Source of the DNA: Actinomycetota bacterium
Lineage (GTDB): Bacteria; Actinomycetota; Geothermincolia; Fen-727; JAQUKT01
Direction: 5' to 3'
NCBI GenBank assembly: GCA_028718945.1
Contig: JAQUKT010000005.1
Location: 1-47,527 of the forward strand
DNA: 47,527 bases
The translations under genes were made by a program, and so were the position numbers. Under the pieces are notes generated by a model that had not been told where the DNA came from, searched no databases, and saw nothing but the letters and a program-made list of their open reading frames with translations. This document shows, in pieces, positions 8,947 through 16,982 of this stretch (its first letter is position 1; every line of letters begins with the position of its first letter).

Positions 8947-9067
8947 ATGGAGTTCACCGGAGTTCTTCTGTCCCGCCATGTAAGAACAGGCAGCAGGCAC
9001 AAAGGGGGTAAAGAGAGCTGCCTGATGATATGCTGTGTATGAGATGGATAAAGCCAAGAACAAAGCG

Positions 9068-9754
9068 ATGGAAAAAATTCTGATAATCGAAGACGAAAAA
9101 ACGATGGCGGAGTCAATCAGCTTTATGCTGGAAAAGGAAGGCTACGATGTCGCTAATGCCTCAGATGGAGAGATGGGTTGGCGTCTATACAGAACCGGCG
9201 ATTATAGCCTTTTGATACTCGACCTAATGCTCCCGAGCCTGGATGGATTTGAGATTCTCAAGAGAGTCCGTGAGGATGGTCCCATGCCCGTCATAATCCT
9301 TACTGCTAAGGACTCTGAGGTTGACAAGGTGGTCGGGCTCGAAATGGGGGCGGACGATTACGTCACCAAACCGTTCAACATGAGGGAACTACTGGCCAGG
9401 GTGAAGACGATCCTGCGTCGCACTTCCGCAATAGTGGAACAGAAAGAGCCTTCGGTCCTCGAGGGCGGCCATGTAAGCGTTAACTTGGACCGCCACCAAG
9501 TCAAAGTGCGTGGAGAGGTCGTAGAGATTCCCCTCATTGAGTATAAGCTATTAGTACTTTTCTTGAAGAACCAGGGAAAGGTCCTATCCCGGGAATACCT
9601 TTTACGCGCCGGCTGGTCTGGAGAGTTCTACGGACAGACCAAGAGCCTTGACGTCTATATCAGCAGGCTGCGAAAGAAAATAGAGGATGACCCTTCCAAT
9701 CCCAAACTGATCGTGACGGTCAGGGGCATCGGCTACCGCTTTGAGCCGCAATAG
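9068..9754 (+). CDS. phoB: OmpR/PhoB-family response regulator
   Basis: Receiver domain IIEDE...LILDLMLPSLDG...ILTAKD...GADDYVTKPF and C-terminal winged helix ending TVRGIGYRFEP; adjacent to pst genes (phoB-like assignment by context). Confidence 0.8.
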   Translation: MEKILIIEDEKTMAESISFMLEKEGYDVANASDGEMGWRLYRTGDYSLLILDLMLPSLDGFEILKRVREDGPMPVIILTAKDSEVDKVVGLEMGADDYVTKPFNMRELLARVKTILRRTSAIVEQKEPSVLEGGHVSVNLDRHQVKVRGEVVEIPLIEYKLLVLFLKNQGKVLSREYLLRAGWSGEFYGQTKSLDVYISRLRKKIEDDPSNPKLIVTVRGIGYRFEPQ

Positions 9755-9858
9755 CGGTCTTCCACCATCAATCCTCCTCTCGGGACCATGCAACGCAAAC
9801 ATCACAAATTCGGAGAACAGGATTGTAATTCTATTATTCCATTCGCAAGAGTTGACAC

Positions 9859-9882
9859 TTTCCTGATAAAATAATCAGGAAA
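9859..9882. promoter_or_regulatory. Perfect inverted repeat TTTCCTGAT-AAAATA-ATCAGGAAA
   Basis: 9-bp perfect arms with 6-bp spacer, adjacent to TTGACA (9852-9857) and 30 bp upstream of the CDS at 9913. Confidence 0.6.
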
Positions 9883-9912
9883 TTTCTAATTAGAGAATAT
9901 TCGGCGGTAGAA

Positions 9913-11019
9913 ATGGCAAGAAAATACGGGATGGCGAGATGCCGGGGTTGTGGCTTTCCGAAAATCGTAAACTTCTTTATGAAATGGAATGACAACGGAA
10001 CGGTCACCCAGCTCATGAGGAGGGACTACAGGGTTGTTATTCTTCATCAAGGGTTCATCGACAACCTTTTCTCACACATTGACACGAAACTCGGGCTACC
10101 GATAGAGCACATTGCCTTTGAGGCGCAGCGAAACGCAAGCAAAGCTGTTTTTCAGGCATTCTACGACAGAATTCCGGGAACAGCATATATGGTTAAGCCC
10201 AATTTTGCGAAAAGACTCGCGGTTGAAGGTTTCAACAGGGTGGCAGTAATAACCGGTCAGTGCCACTCTAAGACCATCGAGTATGTTCCCGGGAAATATG
10301 GGATCGCCAAGATAAGGAATCCATTCCATCTCGACCTCATGGCGGCAAATGTTGTTGGAGCGTTCGAGACCCTCGAGAGTATTCCATTCGAGTACAGCTG
10401 GAACGAAGAGCCTGACGAGTCCTACATAATCAGGGTTGATGCTGCCGGTGAGAAACTCGAGATGGCCTCACGAATGGAACTCGAGTTCAAAAAGCCACTT
10501 CCGGGAAACAATCCGCCGTCAAGGTGCGAAAGGTGCGGGGCGCCCACTGGTCTTTCCCATCTCAAGTGGCTGGAAGATGATGGCATCATACTGGACACAA
10601 GGACGGGCTCACGGGTGATATTCCTCGACGGATACATGGTGAAGACCGTTTTTCGAGAACTAACTCGTGAACTCGGAGATGTCATGAATGACATCGTCAT
10701 CGAGGCGCAGAAAGACTGGACCGCCGAGCACGTGCGGAAACTCGGGCTCGCAGGCAATAACAGCCTCTCCCCCGAAGAATTCGAAAAGAAATACATGGAA
10801 TATCTCGGGCTTTTCCCTCTTTACGGATGGGGAAATCCTATTCACACTTCAATTGGTCCCGCTGAGACCTCAATGACAATCGAGAACTGCTACGAAAACT
10901 ACACCATAGCAGGGATTTTGAGGGGTCTTTATGAGTCTCTCCTGAGAAGCAAGTGCACGGTGGAATTCACAGAAGATCGAGCGGACGTGGTCTCTTACTC
11001 TCTCAAACCGCTCGAGTAG
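9913..11019 (+). CDS. Internally duplicated CxxC-containing protein of unknown function
   Basis: Two similar halves each starting with a CxxCG knuckle (CRGCGFP..., CERCGAP...) followed by IAFEAQ/IVIEAQ blocks. Confidence 0.6.
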   Translation: MARKYGMARCRGCGFPKIVNFFMKWNDNGTVTQLMRRDYRVVILHQGFIDNLFSHIDTKLGLPIEHIAFEAQRNASKAVFQAFYDRIPGTAYMVKPNFAKRLAVEGFNRVAVITGQCHSKTIEYVPGKYGIAKIRNPFHLDLMAANVVGAFETLESIPFEYSWNEEPDESYIIRVDAAGEKLEMASRMELEFKKPLPGNNPPSRCERCGAPTGLSHLKWLEDDGIILDTRTGSRVIFLDGYMVKTVFRELTRELGDVMNDIVIEAQKDWTAEHVRKLGLAGNNSLSPEEFEKKYMEYLGLFPLYGWGNPIHTSIGPAETSMTIENCYENYTIAGILRGLYESLLRSKCTVEFTEDRADVVSYSLKPLE

Positions 11020-11091
11020 AGAAGAATTTCAAACATCCGAAAAACTTTCTGAGATTGTTGTCGAGAGAGCCACTTTTTAACTATAATAATT

Positions 11092-11127
11092 CAGGTGAGC
11101 CGGGGATTTGCACCTGTCAGCCGGCTC
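11092..11127 (+). promoter_or_regulatory. Overlapping alternative hairpins in the 5' leader of the L,D-transpeptidase gene
   Basis: CAGGTG(11092-11097)/CACCTG(11111-11116) and GAGCCGG(11097-11103)/CCGGCTC(11121-11127) interleave; AATATTTTCTTT follows. Confidence 0.4.
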
Positions 11128-11154
11128 AATATTTTCTTTGAGAAGTGATGATTT

Positions 11155-13254
11155 ATGTTTTCGTTCAAAGGTAAACGCTTTTTCGTGATAACACTCACGG
11201 TGTCGCTCGCGGCATTTGCTGCGCCTGGCTTTGCTTCTGCGGCAAATTCGGGGGCGCCATACGGTCTTCAAATCGGGCTTCCCGACTCCAGCGCTGGAGG
11301 GTGCTTGAGGCTTGCCTGGCAAGTGGCAGACTCCGGGAAAGTCAGTCGCTTCACGGTTTATCGCTCGACAACTGCAAAAAGCGAGTTCAAGTCTGTTTTC
11401 TCGAGCCAATCGGAAATGACCGGTCAAGGCAAAATGGATTTTGTGGACAGCGGGCTTGAAGACGGGAAGACTTACTTCTACAGGGTTGCCACTTTCGACA
11501 GCACGGGGAAGGCATTAGGAACTACTGAAACAAAAGCATTCAAGCTGCCCGTGAAACGAAGTGCGGAAGTTGGGAGTGGTCCTTTCAAAAGCATCGTCAT
11601 ATCGATTGCGGACCAGAGAATATATTTCCTCGAGGACAATGTCTTGGTCAAGTCACATCTTTGCTCAACAGGAGTGGATTCCCATCCTACCCCTACCGGC
11701 GTTTTCAAAATCCTTTATCACGAGTACCTGGCAATCTCCGAAAAATACGGCGGAGTCTATTGTTACTGGTGGATGGGTTTTGCCCCGGACACCGGGATGC
11801 ATGCTCTACCATACGACCCAAAAACAAAAACCTGGACGGGGGCCAGCAGCCTCGGTCACAAAGCATCTCACGGGTGCGTAAGGCAAGCTGTTGCCGATGC
11901 CGAATGGGCATACAAGTGGGCACCGGATGGAACAAGGCTTGATGTGATTCCGCAGCACTACGAGGGTCCTCCGCCCACTCCACCGCCAATAACCGGAGGG
12001 CATGCGAGCAGGGGAATAAGCGAAGCCGCAAACACCTGGTACCTTGCGGAAGGTTGTACGTCGGGAAACTTCAACGAATATGTGCTGCTCATGAACCCAA
12101 ACCCAGAAACGGCAAACGCAAATATAAAGTTCATGAGACAGGACGGCGCAACGATTACGAGGGGAGCGGCGCTTCCGCCTCTTTCTCGCTACACCATCCA
12201 TGTTGATAGCATTCCTGAACTTGCCGACGCCGATGTATCAACATTTGTTGAATCAGACAAATCAATCATTGCTGAGCGCGCAATGTATTTCGATCTTGGT
12301 GGAAGAGATGGAGGGAGCGACTCCGTGGGGGTATCGAGCCCTTCTGAAACCTGGTACCTCGCAGAGGGTTATACCGGGGATTCCTTCGACGAATTCATCC
12401 TTTTTGAGAACCCTCAGGATGTCAAGACAAGCGCTCATGTCCTTTTCATGTTGCCCGGCGGGAAAAACCTCGAGCAAACAGTAAGCATCAATCCACATTC
12501 GAGGTTCACTCTTCATGTTGATGATATCCCAGGGCTTGCAAGCACCGATGTCTCGGCAAAAGTAACAAGCACTGAGCCAATCGTCGTCGAGCGCGCGATG
12601 TACTTCAACCACAATGGCAGGGAGGACGGAAACTCCTCCGTTGGCGTTACCGAGAAATCAAAAACCTGGTATCTTGCCGAAGGTTATACCGGCGGGCTTT
12701 TCGACGAGTATGTTCTAATTGAGAATCCTGAGGACAAAGCGGGCAGTGCAGAGGTAAATTTCGTTTGCGCAGATGGTCGGAGCATATTGAGAAATTATGA
12801 TCTCCAACCTCGTTCAAGGTTCACAATACATCTCGATGATATCCCCGAGATTTCAGATGCTGATGTTTCGACAATAATCAAAAGCGATGTGGATATAGTG
12901 GCGGAGCGCTCCATGTACTTCGAGTCAAACGGCAGAAAGGGAGGGAGCGACTCTCCCGGGGTTACGACTCCAGCGCAATACTGGTACATGGCGGAGGGCT
13001 ACACCGGCGGCGATTTCGATTCATTCATACTTATATTGAACCCCGGGGAAAATGATACGAGTGTGGATGTTGGCTTCCTTCTTCCGGGTGGACACATGAA
13101 CCAGATGTCCGTTGTGATTCCCGCAATGACGCGCTTTACGATACATGTAGATGACACACCCGGAATGAATGATACGGAGTTTTCAACCGTTGTACATTCA
13201 ACAGGTCCGGTAATCTGCGAAAGAGCGATGTATTTCTCAATTCCCCGAAATTGA
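11155..13254 (+). CDS. Secreted L,D-transpeptidase (YkuD) with fibronectin-like N-terminus and four 105-aa TWYLAEG surface repeats
   Basis: Signal peptide; YkuD catalytic motif SHGCVR; four repeats at exact 315-bp period. Confidence 0.85.
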   Translation: MFSFKGKRFFVITLTVSLAAFAAPGFASAANSGAPYGLQIGLPDSSAGGCLRLAWQVADSGKVSRFTVYRSTTAKSEFKSVFSSQSEMTGQGKMDFVDSGLEDGKTYFYRVATFDSTGKALGTTETKAFKLPVKRSAEVGSGPFKSIVISIADQRIYFLEDNVLVKSHLCSTGVDSHPTPTGVFKILYHEYLAISEKYGGVYCYWWMGFAPDTGMHALPYDPKTKTWTGASSLGHKASHGCVRQAVADAEWAYKWAPDGTRLDVIPQHYEGPPPTPPPITGGHASRGISEAANTWYLAEGCTSGNFNEYVLLMNPNPETANANIKFMRQDGATITRGAALPPLSRYTIHVDSIPELADADVSTFVESDKSIIAERAMYFDLGGRDGGSDSVGVSSPSETWYLAEGYTGDSFDEFILFENPQDVKTSAHVLFMLPGGKNLEQTVSINPHSRFTLHVDDIPGLASTDVSAKVTSTEPIVVERAMYFNHNGREDGNSSVGVTEKSKTWYLAEGYTGGLFDEYVLIENPEDKAGSAEVNFVCADGRSILRNYDLQPRSRFTIHLDDIPEISDADVSTIIKSDVDIVAERSMYFESNGRKGGSDSPGVTTPAQYWYMAEGYTGGDFDSFILILNPGENDTSVDVGFLLPGGHMNQMSVVIPAMTRFTIHVDDTPGMNDTEFSTVVHSTGPVICERAMYFSIPRN
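12034..13251 (+). repeat. Four in-frame 315-bp (105-aa) repeats encoding WYLAEG-type domains
   Basis: Repeat starts at 12034, 12349, 12664, 12979 (T/Y-WY-L/M-AEG). Confidence 0.9.
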
Positions 13255-13265
13255 AGGGGATCTAA

Positions 13266-14138
13266 ATGCCCGAAAAACAGAAAAAGCCCGGTAAGCTCTA
13301 CCTTTGCCCCACTCCCATTGGAAACCTCAATGACATAACCTTGAGAACACTCGATATTTTGCGCAAAGTTGACTTGGTCGCCGCGGAAGACACGCGGAGA
13401 ACAAGAAAGCTCTTCTCGCGCTACTCGATTTCCACCCCGCTTATGAGCTACCGCGAAGAAAACCGCATGAAAGCGGGGCAACAGATAATCAAGCGTCTCA
13501 AGGAAGGGGAAAACGTAGCGCTGGTCAGCGACGCCGGGATGCCCGGAATCTCAGACCCCGGAGAGCACCTTGTAGGTCTCTGCCTCGATGAAAGCCTCGA
13601 TGTCGAAGCTCTCCCCGGTCCTAATGCGGCTCTAACGGCTCTTGTTGCCTCTGGACTTCCAACAGGAAAGTTCGTATTCGAGGGTTTTCTACCGAGAAAA
13701 AGAGGGGAAAGAATTAGAAGGCTCGAGGGACTTACGAATGAAAAGAGGACTCTTCTGTTCTACGAGAGCCCCGCGAGGATATCTGATACTCTGCGCGACA
13801 TGAACGAAACACTCGGAAACAGAAGAATCGCACTGGCAAGGGAGCTTACTAAGAAATTCGAGCAGATTCTCCGTGGCAGCGTTTCCGAGGTGCTCTCCGC
13901 TGTCGAGAAACAAGCACCAAGGGGCGAGCTGGTACTCGTTGTTGAGGGAGCAAAAGAGAGAGAAAAATCAAAAGACATAGAAGGCTCGACGCTCGAGGAA
14001 GCGCTTCGTAGAGTGAACTCCTTGAGGGCAAAAGGGTTTCCCCTCAAAGAGGCGGTTGAAGTAGTTGCCGGGGAAACCGGGCTATCCAAGAGAATGCTTT
14101 ACAATGCCGGGGTCAGGCGGGGTCAGGTCTTGCAATGA
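13266..14138 (+). CDS. rsmI: 16S rRNA (cytidine(1402)-2'-O)-methyltransferase
   Basis: LYLCPTPIGNLNDITLRTLDIL, VAAEDTRRTRKL, LVSDAGMPGISDPGEHLV, LPGPNAALTALVASGLP. Confidence 0.93.
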   Translation: MPEKQKKPGKLYLCPTPIGNLNDITLRTLDILRKVDLVAAEDTRRTRKLFSRYSISTPLMSYREENRMKAGQQIIKRLKEGENVALVSDAGMPGISDPGEHLVGLCLDESLDVEALPGPNAALTALVASGLPTGKFVFEGFLPRKRGERIRRLEGLTNEKRTLLFYESPARISDTLRDMNETLGNRRIALARELTKKFEQILRGSVSEVLSAVEKQAPRGELVLVVEGAKEREKSKDIEGSTLEEALRRVNSLRAKGFPLKEAVEVVAGETGLSKRMLYNAGVRRGQVLQ

Positions 14139-14146
14139 CACATTTT
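14119..14146 (+). repeat. Dispersed REP-like repeat GGGGTCAGGTCTTGCA..., copy 1
   Basis: GGGGTCAGGTCTTGCAATGACACATTTT; 26/28 match to reverse complement of 42869-42896. Confidence 0.7.
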
Positions 14147-14209
14147 CTTTATCCAAGTGAACAAAACACAATCGGTCAAGGCGCCATGCGTGAACTAACT
14201 TGAACTTCA

Positions 14210-14443
14210 CTAAACGTCAAGGCCTCTTATCTCCGCGATGCAAACTCTACAGATGGCTTTCCCCCTGAAGCTGACTGTGCTGTTTGAGTTTCCACATAAT
14301 GCGCATCCCTCCCGGTAAGGTGAGAATGTTAGTTTTTCCCCATCCACCTGCACATCGAGAGGATCCCCGGGGTTCAGGTTTAGCGTTTCCCTCAAACCCT
14401 TCGGGACAACAACCCTTCCAAGTTTATCAATTTTCTTTATCAT
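14210..14443 (-). CDS. AbrB/SpoVT-family DNA-binding protein with C-terminal zinc-ribbon-like CxxC pair
   Basis: MIKKIDKLGRVVVPKGLRETLNLNPGDPLDV followed by CALCGNSN...ICRVC. Confidence 0.8.
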   Translation of the reverse strand: MIKKIDKLGRVVVPKGLRETLNLNPGDPLDVQVDGEKLTFSPYREGCALCGNSNSTVSFRGKAICRVCIAEIRGLDV

Positions 14444-14507
14444 GCTTCCTCCAAAAGCCACTGCCCTCTTTCACAAACACCTCTTTTAAGAGATTTCTCT
14501 TTGAATT

Positions 14508-15908
14508 TCAAGCTTCCGTTCCTCCAACAGTTAGACCTTCGATTCTGAACGTCGGGCAACCGGTGGTCACCGGGACTCCCTGCCCTTCCTTCCCACATGT
14601 ACCTTCCTCAAACTCGAGGTCATTGCCAACCGCATCTATCATTTGAAGGGTCCGAGGTCCGTTCCCAATGAGGGTCGCGCCTCTAACCGGACTGGTGATT
14701 CTGCCTTTCTCAATCAGGTACCCTTCGGAAACAGCAAAAACATAGTCACCGGTTAACGGGTCAACCTGCCCACCACCAAGTTTCTTTGCGTATAGCCCCC
14801 TCGATGTGCCACTGATAATATCGCCTGAATTTTCCCTCCCGGGCGCAAGGAACGTGTTGCTCATCCTTGGAATCGGCAAATACCTGAAAGACTCCCGCCT
14901 GCCATTTCCGGTGCTCTCGGCTGAATCCCTCATCGCCTCATGATTTGCATAAAGGAAACCTTCAAGAATCCCTCCATCGATAAGGATGTTCTCTCTCGCA
15001 GGGGTCCCCTCGTCATCGTACTCGTATGAGCCCCACAAATCAGGTAGCGAAGGGTTGTCGCATATACTCACAAGTTCGCCTGCCACCTTCTCGCCAATTT
15101 TCCCAGCATAAACTGACGCGCCCTTTTGAACGTGGTCAGCCTCGAGCCCGTGACCGCACGCCTCGTGAATCAAGACACCACCTGTTCCCGCACTCAAAAC
15201 AACGGGCATCTTCCCGGTTGGCGAGGGCTTCGCGTCAAGCATTGTGAGCGCTCTTCTTGCGGCAACAAGCGCAACCTCAACCGGTCTTATGTTCTCGTAA
15301 AATGAAAGCCCCATGAGTTTCCCCGGAGCCTCGACTCCTGTTTGAGCAACTCCGCCCCTCGATGCTACAACCTGAACCACCAGGCGTGTCCTCTCACAGG
15401 AAGAGTAGATTCTGTCGCCCTTGCTGCTCATGACAAGAGTGTGTTGAGTCGCTCCTGTATGCGCGGCAGAAACCTGCATTATTTCTTTTGAAAGCGAACG
15501 AGTGGCTTCGTCGCATGATTTCAGCATATCGGCTATTTGCCCGAGTTCCCCGTGTCCCTGCGGTAACTTCGTTGCATTCAGGAGCGTCTGTTTGCCCCCC
15601 GGAAGTATTACTCCCCCTTCCGCTTCGGCGTGCTGCAGCGCGGCTGCCGCTTGCCTTGCTACCTCTTCAACGTGCTCCTTCTTCAGCACATCGGTATGCG
15701 CGTATGAAGCGAACATCCCCCTTATTGCCCTAACACCGAGTCCGCTCTCCTGCCCCAGTGATAAATCCGAGACTCTTCCATCCTCGAGCCTCACCTGCGT
15801 TATCAGCATCTCCTGAATGAAAACATCGGCATATTCTGCGCCCCGCCTCCTCGTTTCACTCAAGGCAATCGCCGCAAGTTCTTCCAGTTTTGAATTTGTC
15901 TCTCCCAT
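14508..15908 (-). CDS. tldD: TldD-family metalloprotease
   Basis: HEACGHGLEADHVQKGASVYAGKIGEKVA, DDEGTPARENILIDGGILEGFLYANHEAM. Confidence 0.88.
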   Translation of the reverse strand: MGETNSKLEELAAIALSETRRRGAEYADVFIQEMLITQVRLEDGRVSDLSLGQESGLGVRAIRGMFASYAHTDVLKKEHVEEVARQAAAALQHAEAEGGVILPGGKQTLLNATKLPQGHGELGQIADMLKSCDEATRSLSKEIMQVSAAHTGATQHTLVMSSKGDRIYSSCERTRLVVQVVASRGGVAQTGVEAPGKLMGLSFYENIRPVEVALVAARRALTMLDAKPSPTGKMPVVLSAGTGGVLIHEACGHGLEADHVQKGASVYAGKIGEKVAGELVSICDNPSLPDLWGSYEYDDEGTPARENILIDGGILEGFLYANHEAMRDSAESTGNGRRESFRYLPIPRMSNTFLAPGRENSGDIISGTSRGLYAKKLGGGQVDPLTGDYVFAVSEGYLIEKGRITSPVRGATLIGNGPRTLQMIDAVGNDLEFEEGTCGKEGQGVPVTTGCPTFRIEGLTVGGTEA

Positions 15909-16047
15909 CTTGTTTCCAAAAATAATCACGCGTAAGCCCACCGCAAGAGGACTCGGATACGCTTCGTCGGAATTAAGGCATTATATCGCAAATAGAAATC
16001 AACTGGCATCGGGCGCTTACTCATCGGCACCTTCTTAAAAAGATGGC

Positions 16048-16776
16048 TCACACCCGCTCTACCCACCTCGCAAGGGCTCTCTTCATTGTCCGCGTGCCGC
16101 CACCCTCCGATATAACCTGCCTCACTCTAATCGGATCGCTCACGGATGAACCGGCAAGGAGGGTAACCGGCGTATCCTTGAAGGCTCTGGGGGCATAAGG
16201 GGTACTCGGTCCCAGGATAACCACTTCCCGTGCCCTTGCCAAGTACTCGAGGAGTCTCCCAAGCGTGTTGTTGATTATGGACGTCCCTGTAATCAACGCG
16301 ACATCGCTTCGCTCGAGCGCTCGAGGCGAATCCCCCCACTCTATGACTTCCAACTGAACACCTTTGCGCTCGATGGAGGATTCCATTGGCCTGAACCTTC
16401 CCACCGTGACTACTCTTTCCCCGCCTTCAAGGTCAAGAGAATCAAGGAGGTCAACGCCAAGGCACCTGTCAGGCACTTTAAGGACTGCATTGGCAGCGGC
16501 AAGGGCAACCGAAGATGCAACTGGAGAACTTCCTCCTATCCATGGCAGCAAACTTTCAAGTTCCGTACCTACAAGTGTTCCTGCTTCGCTGAATGTCTCG
16601 CATCCCTTCTCGAGCCCTTCCCTGAGAGTGTAAGCAAGACCCCAGGCAGTATCGTTCAGACAGACAAGGGTGTAACCAAGGCCAACTATTGCCTCTGTGA
16701 CTTTGCTGGTGCCCCCTGCTTCAAGAGCCTCAGCAACTATTCTTTCCTTTATGGTCTCGGTAGCAAAATCATTCAC
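16048..16776 (-). CDS. DUF364-family (putative heavy-metal chelation) protein
   Basis: GLGYTLVCLNDTAWGLAYTLREGLEKGCETF...VALITGTSIINNTLGRLLEYLARAREVVILGPSTPYAP. Confidence 0.7.
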   Translation of the reverse strand: MNDFATETIKERIVAEALEAGGTSKVTEAIVGLGYTLVCLNDTAWGLAYTLREGLEKGCETFSEAGTLVGTELESLLPWIGGSSPVASSVALAAANAVLKVPDRCLGVDLLDSLDLEGGERVVTVGRFRPMESSIERKGVQLEVIEWGDSPRALERSDVALITGTSIINNTLGRLLEYLARAREVVILGPSTPYAPRAFKDTPVTLLAGSSVSDPIRVRQVISEGGGTRTMKRALARWVERV

Positions 16777-16982
16777 GGGCTTAGTTTATCATTTTTGAAG
16801 GTCCACAAAAACGACTCAAAAGCGTGATCGCACCCGTTGGTCTCCTGACTAACCCACACCCAAACCAATGCAGGCTTTCAACATGGCTTGGCCACACCCT
16901 ACCGGGAATCTCTAAGTACAGGCAATTTTCAATGCTCTTGTTGTAAAATCATCCTGCAGTAAGCCCCCGGATCGGAGGAAAG

